Shown here: positions 33,464 through 41,128 of the stretch, piece after piece
How positions within the stretch are numbered: the stretch's first letter is position 1
Layout of the letters: every line of letters starts with the position of its first letter
Origin: Clostridium scatologenes
GTDB taxonomy: Bacteria > Bacillota > Clostridia > Clostridiales > Clostridiaceae
Direction of reading: 5' to 3'
Assembly: GCF_000968375.1 (NCBI RefSeq)
Contig: NZ_CP009933.1
Location: forward strand, 310,001-374,000
Length of the DNA: 64,000 nt
Notes under the pieces: model-generated
Told to the model about the DNA's origin: nothing
Database searches by the model: none
The model's input: only the letters and a program-made list of their open reading frames with translations
Program-made: the position numbers and the translations under genes

Positions 33464-33489
33464 AATTTGCGCATTATGTAAGATGTTTT
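33464..33489 (+). promoter_or_regulatory. Candidate operator, copy B, of the methyltransferase regulon
   Basis: AATTT, two bases, GCATTATGTA, two bases, ATG, two bases, TT. This is the same spaced pattern as at 22830-22855. It lies in the 370-base divergent region between the regulator gene and the second corrinoid gene, where nothing else was recognised. Confidence 0.45.
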
Positions 33490-33619
33490 AGTGATATATT
33501 TATGGTAGTTTATATATAAACGTAAGGTTATAAAAAAGGTTATTTCAAAATTTAATGAGTGATCTTTTAATGTAATAAAAGATTTATTAATATATTATAT
33601 GGATCGGAGAGGATGTTTT

Positions 33620-34276
33620 ATGAGCAAAGAACTTATAAAAGCAATGGCGGAGCTTGATGAAGATAAAGTAATTGCACAAGTAAAAGCTCTTGTAAAAAAT
33701 CATGTGTCTCCTTTGGATATTATTGGATATTTACAAAAAGGCATTAGTATAGTTGGAAAGAGGTTTGAAGAGAGAATTTACTTTATGTCAGAACTTATTA
33801 TATCTGGAGAAATATTTAAAGAAGCTTCAGATATATTAGGAGAAACAATTCTCCCAGGGACATCAAAACGTGGAATATTTGTTATAGGAACTATTTATGG
33901 AGACATTCATGATATTGGCAAAAATATAGTAAGTGTTGTTATGAGTAGTAATGATTTTGAAGTTATAGATTTAGGTGTTGATGTGCCTACAGAAAAGTTT
34001 ATTGAGGCAATTAAAAAATATAGACCTGAAGTAGTTGCTATTTCATGTCTTCTTACTAATGCTTTTGATAATGTAAAGGAATGTATAGAGAAAATTGAAC
34101 AAGAAGGCCTTAGAGAATATGTAAAGGTATTGATTGGTGGAGGCCCTATGAGTGAAGAAGCTCGTGAATATGTAAAAGCTGATATAGTTTGTAAAACAGC
34201 TCAAGAAACTGTAGAGTATTGCAAAAAAATATATAATAAATGTGAAAAGAAAAATTATTTGAGAGTTATCAAGTGA
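33620..34276 (+). CDS. Corrinoid (B12-binding) protein, copy 2
   Basis: 218 residues from the ATG at 33620, which follows GGAGAGGA; the frame extends upstream to 33599 without a better start. It is a close paralogue of the protein at 26392, with the same cap domain and D-I-H-D-I-G-K-N motif (His97). The B12-binding domain has V-I-D-L-G-V-D, S-C-L-L-T-N and I-G-G-G-P. A Lys-rich C-terminal tail of about 12 residues is extra. No methyltransferase gene accompanies it, so it may work with the lone MtaA-like enzyme at 20175 or exchange with the other corrinoid protein. It is monocistronic and divergent from the regulator. Confidence 0.9.
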   Translation: MSKELIKAMAELDEDKVIAQVKALVKNHVSPLDIIGYLQKGISIVGKRFEERIYFMSELIISGEIFKEASDILGETILPGTSKRGIFVIGTIYGDIHDIGKNIVSVVMSSNDFEVIDLGVDVPTEKFIEAIKKYRPEVVAISCLLTNAFDNVKECIEKIEQEGLREYVKVLIGGGPMSEEAREYVKADIVCKTAQETVEYCKKIYNKCEKKNYLRVIK

Positions 34277-34548
34277 TGTTTATACTTTTAATAACAAATA
34301 AAAACTGTTTATCAGGTTTAAATAAAGTATAGTTATTTGATTTTAGGAAAGAATATATTTTAGAGTAAATATAATATATTGTTATAAAATTTATAGTATA
34401 AATTTTATGCTTTAAGTATGTTATGTTTATTAATTACATTAAATTTATAATAATATGTGGGTCAATTATTTTTAGACAAAGTTCTGCTAGTATATAACAA
34501 CTAGTCAAAAATTAGTTAAAACCCAGCTTATTCAGGAGGTATATAAGC

Positions 34549-34713
34549 ATGTCAGATAAAACAATAGTATGCAAAGACTGTAATTCAGAATTTGTTTTCA
34601 CAGAAGGAGAACAAGAGTTTTATAAGGAAAAAGGATTCGAAAATGAACCACAAAGATGTCCAGCTTGTAGAAAAGCCAGAAAACAGCAAAGAAGCAATGA
34701 TAGAAGATATTAA
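34549..34713 (+). CDS. Small zinc-ribbon protein
   Basis: 54 residues. It starts at an ATG preceded by TTCAGGAGGT. Two Cys pairs form a zinc ribbon: C-K-D-C near residue 8 and C-P-A-C near residue 37. The centre is E-F-V-F-T-E-G-E-Q-E-F-Y. The C-terminus is basic (R-K-A-R-K-Q-Q-R). This matches the conserved zinc-ribbon (zf-trcl) small proteins of Firmicutes, whose function is unknown; nucleic-acid binding is likely. It stands alone ahead of the polysaccharide genes. Confidence 0.85.
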   Translation: MSDKTIVCKDCNSEFVFTEGEQEFYKEKGFENEPQRCPACRKARKQQRSNDRRY

Positions 34714-34729
34714 CAACACTATATTTTTG

Positions 34730-34758
34730 TTGACAGTTTACAGAATATAACATATACT
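34730..34758 (+). promoter_or_regulatory. Sigma-A-type promoter of the exopolysaccharide operon
   Basis: TTGACA at 34730-34735, a 17-base spacer and TATACT at 34753-34758. It lies after the zinc-ribbon gene and about 200 bases before manC, with a terminator in between. Confidence 0.75.
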
Positions 34759-34819
34759 TATTTTAAGATAGAATAATGAATACAATAGGTGTTTGATATA
34801 TATAAATAAGTTTTATTAT

Positions 34820-34914
34820 ATTGGAAGCGTTGAACTACATATTTATTTGGGCACTTTGTATGTAGGAAGCAATTAGTGCAACCGGCCAAATCTTGATTTG
34901 GCCGGTTTTTTATA
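34820..34914 (+). promoter_or_regulatory. Structured leader with possible pseudoknot and intrinsic terminator ahead of the polysaccharide operon
   Basis: The stem CTACATA (34835-34841) pairs with TATGTAG (34859-34865). Its loop contains GCACT (34851-34855), which is complementary to AGTGC (34875-34879) just downstream, an H-type pseudoknot arrangement. Directly after comes a strong terminator, ACCGGCCAAATC with GATTTGGCCGGT and six T (34880-34911). Only read-through or antitermination would let the promoter at 34730 reach manC. It does not match any riboswitch class I know. It could also simply be the terminator of the zinc-ribbon gene. Confidence 0.6.
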
Positions 34915-34959
34915 TTCTCAATAATAAATATGTAAAATTTATTTGATGGAGGAATTCTT

Positions 34960-36006
34960 ATGATTTGTGCTCTTATTATGGCTGGTGGGAAAGGAAAGCG
35001 CTTTTGGCCTCTTTCTACAGATAAAAAACCAAAACAATTTTTGAATTTGTTAGGGAAAAAAACCATGCTTAGAATTACATTTGAAAGAATAGAAAAATTA
35101 ATTCCAAAAGAGAGAATTTTTATTGTTACTTCAAAGCAATATACTAATTTGGTTAAAAACGATATTCCAGAAATAGATTCAAGAAATATAATAGCAGAGC
35201 CATCAAGCAAAAATACAGCTCCATGTATAATACTTTCAGCATTTATAATCAAAAAATATTATAAAGATGCTACATTAGTAGTATTGCCATCAGATCATTT
35301 TATAGAAGATAATGATGAATTTATAAACACTTTAAAAATAGCAGAAAAATTCGTAGAAGATCATAAAAATGCTGTTATTACATTAGGTATAAAGCCCAAT
35401 AGGCCAGAAACTGGGTATGGGTATATAAAATGTAATGATAACTATGCTAATATCTATGAGAAAAAAATATTTAAGGTTCATAGTTTTGTTGAAAAACCAG
35501 ATATGTATAGGGTCAATGAGTATTTGAAAAGCAATCTATATTTATGGAATTGTGGGATTTTTGTTTGGAAGATTAAAACTATATTAGATTTAGCAGAAGA
35601 ATATGCAAATGATATTTTTAAAAAATTAAGTGAAGTTGAAATTTTTGAGGGCAATAAATTAAATTTTATATTAGAACAAAATTATAAAAAAATAGAAAGT
35701 ATATCAATTGACTATGCAATTATGGAAAATGTGGAAGATATTTATGTTATACCTTGTAAATTTCATTGGGATGATCTTGGAAATTGGACAAGTATAGAAA
35801 GGTATAGAAAAAAAGATGAAGAAGAAAATGTAGTAAGTGAAAATAGTGTTATGTATAAATCTAAAAAAAATATTGTTATAACTAGGAAGAAAGTACTTCT
35901 TAATAATGTAGAAAATTTAATTGTGGTAGAAACTGAAGATTATATTCTCATTTCTTCAAAAGAAAAAGAACAAGAAATAAAAATAGCTAGGGAATTAGTT
36001 GAATAG
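34960..36006 (+). CDS. manC: Mannose-1-phosphate guanylyltransferase
   Basis: 348 residues, the monofunctional length (no C-terminal cupin/isomerase domain). The nucleotidyltransferase signature M-A-G-G-K-G-K-R-F-W-P-L-S is near residue 8, followed by K-P-K-Q-F and E-P-S-S-K-N-T-A-P near residue 80. The F-V-E-K-P loop is near residue 180 and W-D-D-L-G-N-W near residue 269. It makes GDP-mannose from mannose 1-phosphate and GTP for the polysaccharide operon that follows. It starts 46 bases after the leader terminator with a GGAGG site. Confidence 0.9.
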   Translation: MICALIMAGGKGKRFWPLSTDKKPKQFLNLLGKKTMLRITFERIEKLIPKERIFIVTSKQYTNLVKNDIPEIDSRNIIAEPSSKNTAPCIILSAFIIKKYYKDATLVVLPSDHFIEDNDEFINTLKIAEKFVEDHKNAVITLGIKPNRPETGYGYIKCNDNYANIYEKKIFKVHSFVEKPDMYRVNEYLKSNLYLWNCGIFVWKIKTILDLAEEYANDIFKKLSEVEIFEGNKLNFILEQNYKKIESISIDYAIMENVEDIYVIPCKFHWDDLGNWTSIERYRKKDEEENVVSENSVMYKSKKNIVITRKKVLLNNVENLIVVETEDYILISSKEKEQEIKIARELVE

Positions 36007-36080
36007 CTTTAAACAGAGCTGCAGCTATATAATATTTAAAAGTTATTTTTAATAGAAATAGGTGATTTAGGAGTTTTATA

Positions 36081-37646
36081 ATGAATAATACTCATGATAA
36101 TTTTAAAATTATATATAAATTTCCAAAGCCAAGAAAAAAAGATATGATTTCTATATTTTTAATTATATTTATTTGCGAAGTAGTTTTAAGTATATATTTT
36201 GGATATTTTAAGGGAATTGTTTTAAATGATGCTTTAAGTAGAACAGCTAATTCTTTTTATGTTTTATTTGTTAAACCAATAAGGTTTGCTTCAATTGGAC
36301 TTGTTTGGAATCCACTACCAAGTGTATTGCAATTGCCATTAGTAGCATTATCAAAGATTTGGAGGCCAATGGTATCTAGTGAAATAGCAGGTGGAATCAT
36401 TACAGCTTTGTTTTCTGCATTAAGTTGTATGTACGTTTATAAAACTTTTATTAGATTGAAAATATCAAGAATTTATAGCATTATTTTAATAGTTTTATAT
36501 ATGAGTAATCCATTTATGTGTTTTTATGGTTCTAATGGAATGAGTGAGATGATATTTTTCTTTACTATTACTTATATCATTTTGTGCTTTACTTTGTGGA
36601 TGAAAGAAGGAACTGCAGATTATATTATTAAGATGGCTTTTGCACTAGCTATGGCATTTTTTTGCAGATATGAAGCAATTCCTTTTGCAATGGCAGTAGG
36701 AATAAGTGTTGCACTTGTTATATTTTTTAGTAAAAGGGAAAGAAAGTTTATTCATAATAACAGTTTCAAAGAAAAGTATTTTTATGTAGAAAGCAGTATG
36801 ATAATTTTGTATACACCTCTTATATATTCAATAATTTTATGGATACTATTTAATTGGGTTATAAGTGGAAATCCTTTGTATTTCTTAAACTCATCTTATT
36901 CAAATACATCACAAAGCCAGTATGCAGTAGCTGTTACAAGTTTTAGTTATGCATTAGAATATGTTTTAAAAAAGTGCATACCATTTATTCCACTATTTGC
37001 TGGAATCATAATAATAAGACTCAAGAATAAAAGGTTATTAAAAATAGATTTTTTAATAATATCATTAATTGTAATAACTATGATAACCTTTCATCTTCTA
37101 ATGCTTGTTAAAGGAAATTCTTATGGATGGTTAAGATTTTTTTCCTATTCATTACCTATATGCTTTGCATGGATACCTTATGAGCTATCACAAATAAAAA
37201 CAAAACATAAAAGATTTGAATTTTCAATAATAGTTATTTCTTTGTTAATATCTTCAATTCTAACAGGAATAACTTTATCAGATTCTAATCTTTCACCAGA
37301 AGAACATAATTTAATTATATCAAATGAAAGTCATAGGGTGGCAAAATATATAAATAATGAATTAAGTGATCAAATTGTATTGACAGATTCCTTTTTGACC
37401 TCAGGAATAGTAGTTGATGTAAAAAATATTAATAATCTTGTATTAAGCAGTAATCTGAATTTTAAAGAAGCTGTAAAAAATCCATGGAAATATGAAATTG
37501 GATATATTTTGGTTCCAGATAAATCAGGTGTAGGTAAGCTAGATGCTATTAATGTTGCATATCCCAATTTATATGAAAAAGGAGAAGAATGGTGCACATT
37601 AGTGGAAGAATTTGATGGGTACAAGCTATTTAAAGTGAATTATTAA
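36081..37646 (+). CDS. GT-C-type membrane glycosyltransferase (ArnT/PMT-like), unassigned
   Basis: 521 residues with about 11 membrane segments and a short soluble C-terminal domain (about 420-521). An early extracellular loop has an acidic L-N-D-A-L-S-R motif near residue 50, typical of polyprenyl-phosphate-dependent GT-C (GT39/PMT-like) enzymes. It would take a sugar from a lipid-phosphate carrier, such as polyprenyl-phosphomannose made by the next gene, and transfer it outside the membrane. It lies 74 bp after manC. Detailed substrate assignment is not possible. Confidence 0.68.
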   Translation: MNNTHDNFKIIYKFPKPRKKDMISIFLIIFICEVVLSIYFGYFKGIVLNDALSRTANSFYVLFVKPIRFASIGLVWNPLPSVLQLPLVALSKIWRPMVSSEIAGGIITALFSALSCMYVYKTFIRLKISRIYSIILIVLYMSNPFMCFYGSNGMSEMIFFFTITYIILCFTLWMKEGTADYIIKMAFALAMAFFCRYEAIPFAMAVGISVALVIFFSKRERKFIHNNSFKEKYFYVESSMIILYTPLIYSIILWILFNWVISGNPLYFLNSSYSNTSQSQYAVAVTSFSYALEYVLKKCIPFIPLFAGIIIIRLKNKRLLKIDFLIISLIVITMITFHLLMLVKGNSYGWLRFFSYSLPICFAWIPYELSQIKTKHKRFEFSIIVISLLISSILTGITLSDSNLSPEEHNLIISNESHRVAKYINNELSDQIVLTDSFLTSGIVVDVKNINNLVLSSNLNFKEAVKNPWKYEIGYILVPDKSGVGKLDAINVAYPNLYEKGEEWCTLVEEFDGYKLFKVNY

Positions 37647-37670
37647 TATGCATACAAAGGGGGGAAGTCA

Positions 37671-38792
37671 ATGTTGTCTGTTGTTGTTCCAGTATATAAT
37701 GAAGAAAAAAATGTTGAGGAATTAGTAAGACGAATAAAAGCAGCTTTAATAAATATAGAGTATGAAATTGTATTTGTGGATGATAGTGTAGATAATACAC
37801 CTCAAATAATAGAAAATATGGCGATGAAAGATGAAAAAATAAAGTTTAGACATAGAAATAATAAAACAGGGCTTTCTTCAGCAGTAATTGAAGGCTTTGA
37901 AATTGCAAAGGGAGATATAATTGTAGTAATGGATGGGGATTTGCAGCATCCACCAGAAATATTAAACGAAATGGTAAAGGCTATATATAAAGGAGCAGAT
38001 ATTGTAATTCCAAGTAGATTTATACCTGGAGGAGATGATGGAGGTTTAAATTTATTCAGAAAATTAATCTCAGCTGGAGCAAGGTATATGGCAAAGGCTT
38101 TATTGAAAAAAGTAAGAAAATTTTCAGATCCTACAAGTGGAATTTTTATGTTCAGAAGAGAAATAATTAATGATAAAAAGCTTCGTGCAATAGGCTGGAA
38201 AATATTAATGGAAATATTGGTTATAGGTGAGTATAAAAATCCAGTTGAAATTCCGTATAAATTTTGTGATAGAGGTTTTGGAAAATCAAAAATGTCATTA
38301 AAGATTCAAATGGATTATATATTTCATTTATTCAGCCTTGTAAATAGGAGTAAAGAGGATAAAAGATTTTATTATTTTTGTATGATTGGATTATCAGGAG
38401 TTTTAGTTGATATGAGTGTATTTGTATTGATATGCAATATTTTACCAAAAATCACTGTAAAAACTACTTCAGTTATATCGGCATCGATAGCAATTATATC
38501 AAACTATATTTTAAATAGTTTAATTACATGGGGAGATAAAATTGAATATAAATTAAAAATTAAAAAAGAATTATTTAATTTAAAATTTATTAAATATGCA
38601 GCAGTGTGTTTTGCAGGAATTTTAATAAAATTTACTGTTTTGTTAATTATTTACAATTTGTTGAAATTTAATAAATATTCAGGAAATTTTATTGGGATTT
38701 TTTGTGCTAGCTTTTTCAATTACTATATGAGTAAATATTACGTTTTTGAATTTAATGAACGTAAAAAAATAAAATATCGAAGATCACTATAA
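37671..38792 (+). CDS. Polyprenyl-phosphate glycosyltransferase with GtrA domain
   Basis: 373 residues. Residues 1-215 are a GT2 domain of the dolichol-phosphate mannose synthase type, with V-V-P-V-Y-N-E-E, the D-x-D-like segment V-V-M-D-G-D-L-Q-H-P near residue 86 and P-T-S-G-I-F. Residues 240-365 are a four-helix GtrA-like membrane domain. Fused DPM1-GtrA proteins make and flip a lipid-linked sugar. With manC upstream and the GT-C enzyme adjacent, polyprenyl-phosphomannose is a sensible product. The start ATG at 37671 follows AAAGGGGGGAAG. Confidence 0.85.
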   Translation: MLSVVVPVYNEEKNVEELVRRIKAALINIEYEIVFVDDSVDNTPQIIENMAMKDEKIKFRHRNNKTGLSSAVIEGFEIAKGDIIVVMDGDLQHPPEILNEMVKAIYKGADIVIPSRFIPGGDDGGLNLFRKLISAGARYMAKALLKKVRKFSDPTSGIFMFRREIINDKKLRAIGWKILMEILVIGEYKNPVEIPYKFCDRGFGKSKMSLKIQMDYIFHLFSLVNRSKEDKRFYYFCMIGLSGVLVDMSVFVLICNILPKITVKTTSVISASIAIISNYILNSLITWGDKIEYKLKIKKELFNLKFIKYAAVCFAGILIKFTVLLIIYNLLKFNKYSGNFIGIFCASFFNYYMSKYYVFEFNERKKIKYRRSL

Positions 38793-38825
38793 AGCTTATT
38801 TAATGTATAGAGGGTGAGTGTTTAG

Positions 38826-41066
38826 TTGATGATTGTACAAAGTACCAATAGCAATAGAATAGGCGAAAATCTTTTGAACTTGGGATATATTTCTAAAGAA
38901 CAATTAGAAATCGCATTAAAAATACAGAAAAAAACTAATAAACTTATTGGAAACATATTAGTTGAAAATGGATTTATATCTCAGCAGCAGTTAGCAGAAT
39001 ATGTTACGAATAGGCAATTTTCTAAAATTGGAGAATATTTAATTTATGTAAAAGCCATAACTGCTAATCAATTAAAACAAGCTATAGAGTATCAAGAAAT
39101 CAATGGAGGAAGATTAGGAAATATTTTAGTTTCATTAGGCTTTATTAGTCAAGAGATATTGGATAATTATTTGAATTCAAATTATAAAAACAAACTTCCA
39201 ATAGGAAAAATGCTAGTACAAAATAATGAAATAACCAAGGAACAACTCAATAAGGCACTTGATTTGCAGAAAAAAAGTGGAGGAAAACTTGGAGATATAT
39301 TACTATTTTTAGGATTCATAAAACCTGAAAGATTATATAGATATTTAGCAACTCAAAATAATGTTGGTAGGGTTGGAAAAAATTTTGATATAAATATTTC
39401 TAAAAGATTACCTTATAAATTAGCAATTAAGTATAATGCTATAATAATAAATTCAAGAAATGATTGTTATGTAGTTGCTGTAAAAGAGTTATTAAGTCAG
39501 GAGCAATTAAAAGAAATTGAAGAGTATCTTCAAAAACCAGTTGAGCAAGTTTTAGCTACAATGTTAGAGATAGATAACTTTTGGAATATGATTTATAAAA
39601 AAAAGCAAAGTGAAGAAAGTGTATTTAAATTGTATGATGATCAACCAGAAAATTCAGCTATTGTCACTTTTTCTAAATCTCAATTGATAGTATTAATAAC
39701 GATTTGTATAGTTATATTATTATCCATGATAGCTGATTTCAAAGCAACATTGCTTGTAATAAATTTATTTTTTCAAAGTATATATGCATTTATGACGGTT
39801 TTAAAACTATATATAGTTTTAAAAGGTTCATATAAAGATAATCAAATGCATTTTACTGAAGAGGAAATAGAGGATGTAGATGAGAAGGAACTGCCAACTT
39901 ATACTATTTTGATACCTGTTTATAAAGAAAAAGAGGTAATTAGAACGCTTATTAAGAATATAGAAAATATTGATTATCCTAAATACAAATTGGATGTTTG
40001 TATATTGCTTGAAGAAGATGATGATGAAACTATAGATACTGTAGAAAAAATGAATCTTCCTGAATATTATTCAAGTATTATAGTACCTAAAAGCTTTCCA
40101 AAGACAAAGCCTAAGGCATGTAATTATGGACTTATTAGAGCAAAGGGAAAATATGTAGTAATATATGATGCTGAAGATAGACCGGAATCGGATCAGTTGA
40201 AAAAAGTTTACTTATCATTTAAGAAACTGCCTGAAAATTATGTTTGTATTCAAAGTAAGCTTAATTATTTCAATAGCGATCAAAATTTTTTAACACGTTT
40301 GTTTACACAAGAGTATAGTATGTGGTTTGAATTACTTTTAGTTGGAATAATGCAAATAAAAACGCCTATTCCACTTGGAGGAACCTCAAATCATTTTAAA
40401 ATTGAATTTTTAAAAGAAGTTGGTGCGTGGGATCCATTTAATGTTACTGAGGATGCCGATCTAGGAGTAAGATTGTTTAAAAAAGGTTACAATACAGCTG
40501 TTGTGGATTCTCGTACTTGGGAGGAAGCAAATTCAGATTTAACAAATTGGATAAGACAACGTTCAAGATGGATAAAAGGATATATGCAAACTTGGTTTGT
40601 TCATATGAGACATCCTATACAATTATATAAATCATTGGGATTAAAAGGATTTATAGGATATCAAGCTATGATATTAGGAACACCACTGCTTCCGCTTATT
40701 AATCCTGTATTTTGGCTAATGCTAATAGTGTGGTATACAACTAAAGCTAGTTGGATAAGAGATATGTTTCCAGGAATATTTTATTATATAGCAGCTTTTC
40801 AGTTGTTTTTTGGGAATTTCATGTTTACTTATACTAATGGAGTAGGAATGTACTGGGTTATAAGAGATTGTTCACTTAAAAAAGGACAACCATTTTCATA
40901 TAGATTAGTTAAATATGCATTACTATCACCTATATACTGGATATTGATGAGTGTAGCAGCATATAAAGCTTTAATACAATTAATTGTTAAGCCGTTTTAT
41001 TGGGAAAAAACTAATCATGGTCTAGCAGAAATAAGAGAAAAAAATTGTGGTTCACTTGATGTATAG
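38826..41066 (+). CDS. BcsA/NfrB-like processive glycosyltransferase with six MshEN half-motifs
   Basis: 746 residues. The N-terminal region contains six 24-residue repeats of the RLGxxLxxxGxIxxxxLxxALxxQ type at residues 11-34, 40-63, 67-90, 96-119, 125-148 and 154-177. They are arranged as three MshEN pairs, a module known to bind c-di-GMP, and are followed by a GspE-N tail (to about 260). Then come two membrane segments (about 282-330) and a GT2 catalytic domain with I-P-V-Y-K-E near 360, D-A-E-D near 447, T-E-D-A-D near 540 and Q-R-S-R-W near 577, the processive signature. Further membrane segments end the protein; there is no PilZ domain. The start is TTG 38826 (or ATG 38829). Substrate may be GDP-mannose or UDP-sugar. 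Confidence 0.85.
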   Translation: MMIVQSTNSNRIGENLLNLGYISKEQLEIALKIQKKTNKLIGNILVENGFISQQQLAEYVTNRQFSKIGEYLIYVKAITANQLKQAIEYQEINGGRLGNILVSLGFISQEILDNYLNSNYKNKLPIGKMLVQNNEITKEQLNKALDLQKKSGGKLGDILLFLGFIKPERLYRYLATQNNVGRVGKNFDINISKRLPYKLAIKYNAIIINSRNDCYVVAVKELLSQEQLKEIEEYLQKPVEQVLATMLEIDNFWNMIYKKKQSEESVFKLYDDQPENSAIVTFSKSQLIVLITICIVILLSMIADFKATLLVINLFFQSIYAFMTVLKLYIVLKGSYKDNQMHFTEEEIEDVDEKELPTYTILIPVYKEKEVIRTLIKNIENIDYPKYKLDVCILLEEDDDETIDTVEKMNLPEYYSSIIVPKSFPKTKPKACNYGLIRAKGKYVVIYDAEDRPESDQLKKVYLSFKKLPENYVCIQSKLNYFNSDQNFLTRLFTQEYSMWFELLLVGIMQIKTPIPLGGTSNHFKIEFLKEVGAWDPFNVTEDADLGVRLFKKGYNTAVVDSRTWEEANSDLTNWIRQRSRWIKGYMQTWFVHMRHPIQLYKSLGLKGFIGYQAMILGTPLLPLINPVFWLMLIVWYTTKASWIRDMFPGIFYYIAAFQLFFGNFMFTYTNGVGMYWVIRDCSLKKGQPFSYRLVKYALLSPIYWILMSVAAYKALIQLIVKPFYWEKTNHGLAEIREKNCGSLDV

Positions 41067-41128
41067 AGATTTAATATTAAATAAATCAAAACATACAATT
41101 TATTATCACTGACTTTTGGAGGTAAATA

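Noticed and set aside
38826..41066. A type II secretion or pilus ATPase, because of the GspE-type N-terminus
   Set aside because: No Walker motifs follow; the remainder is a GT2 synthase with Q-R-S-R-W and membrane segments.
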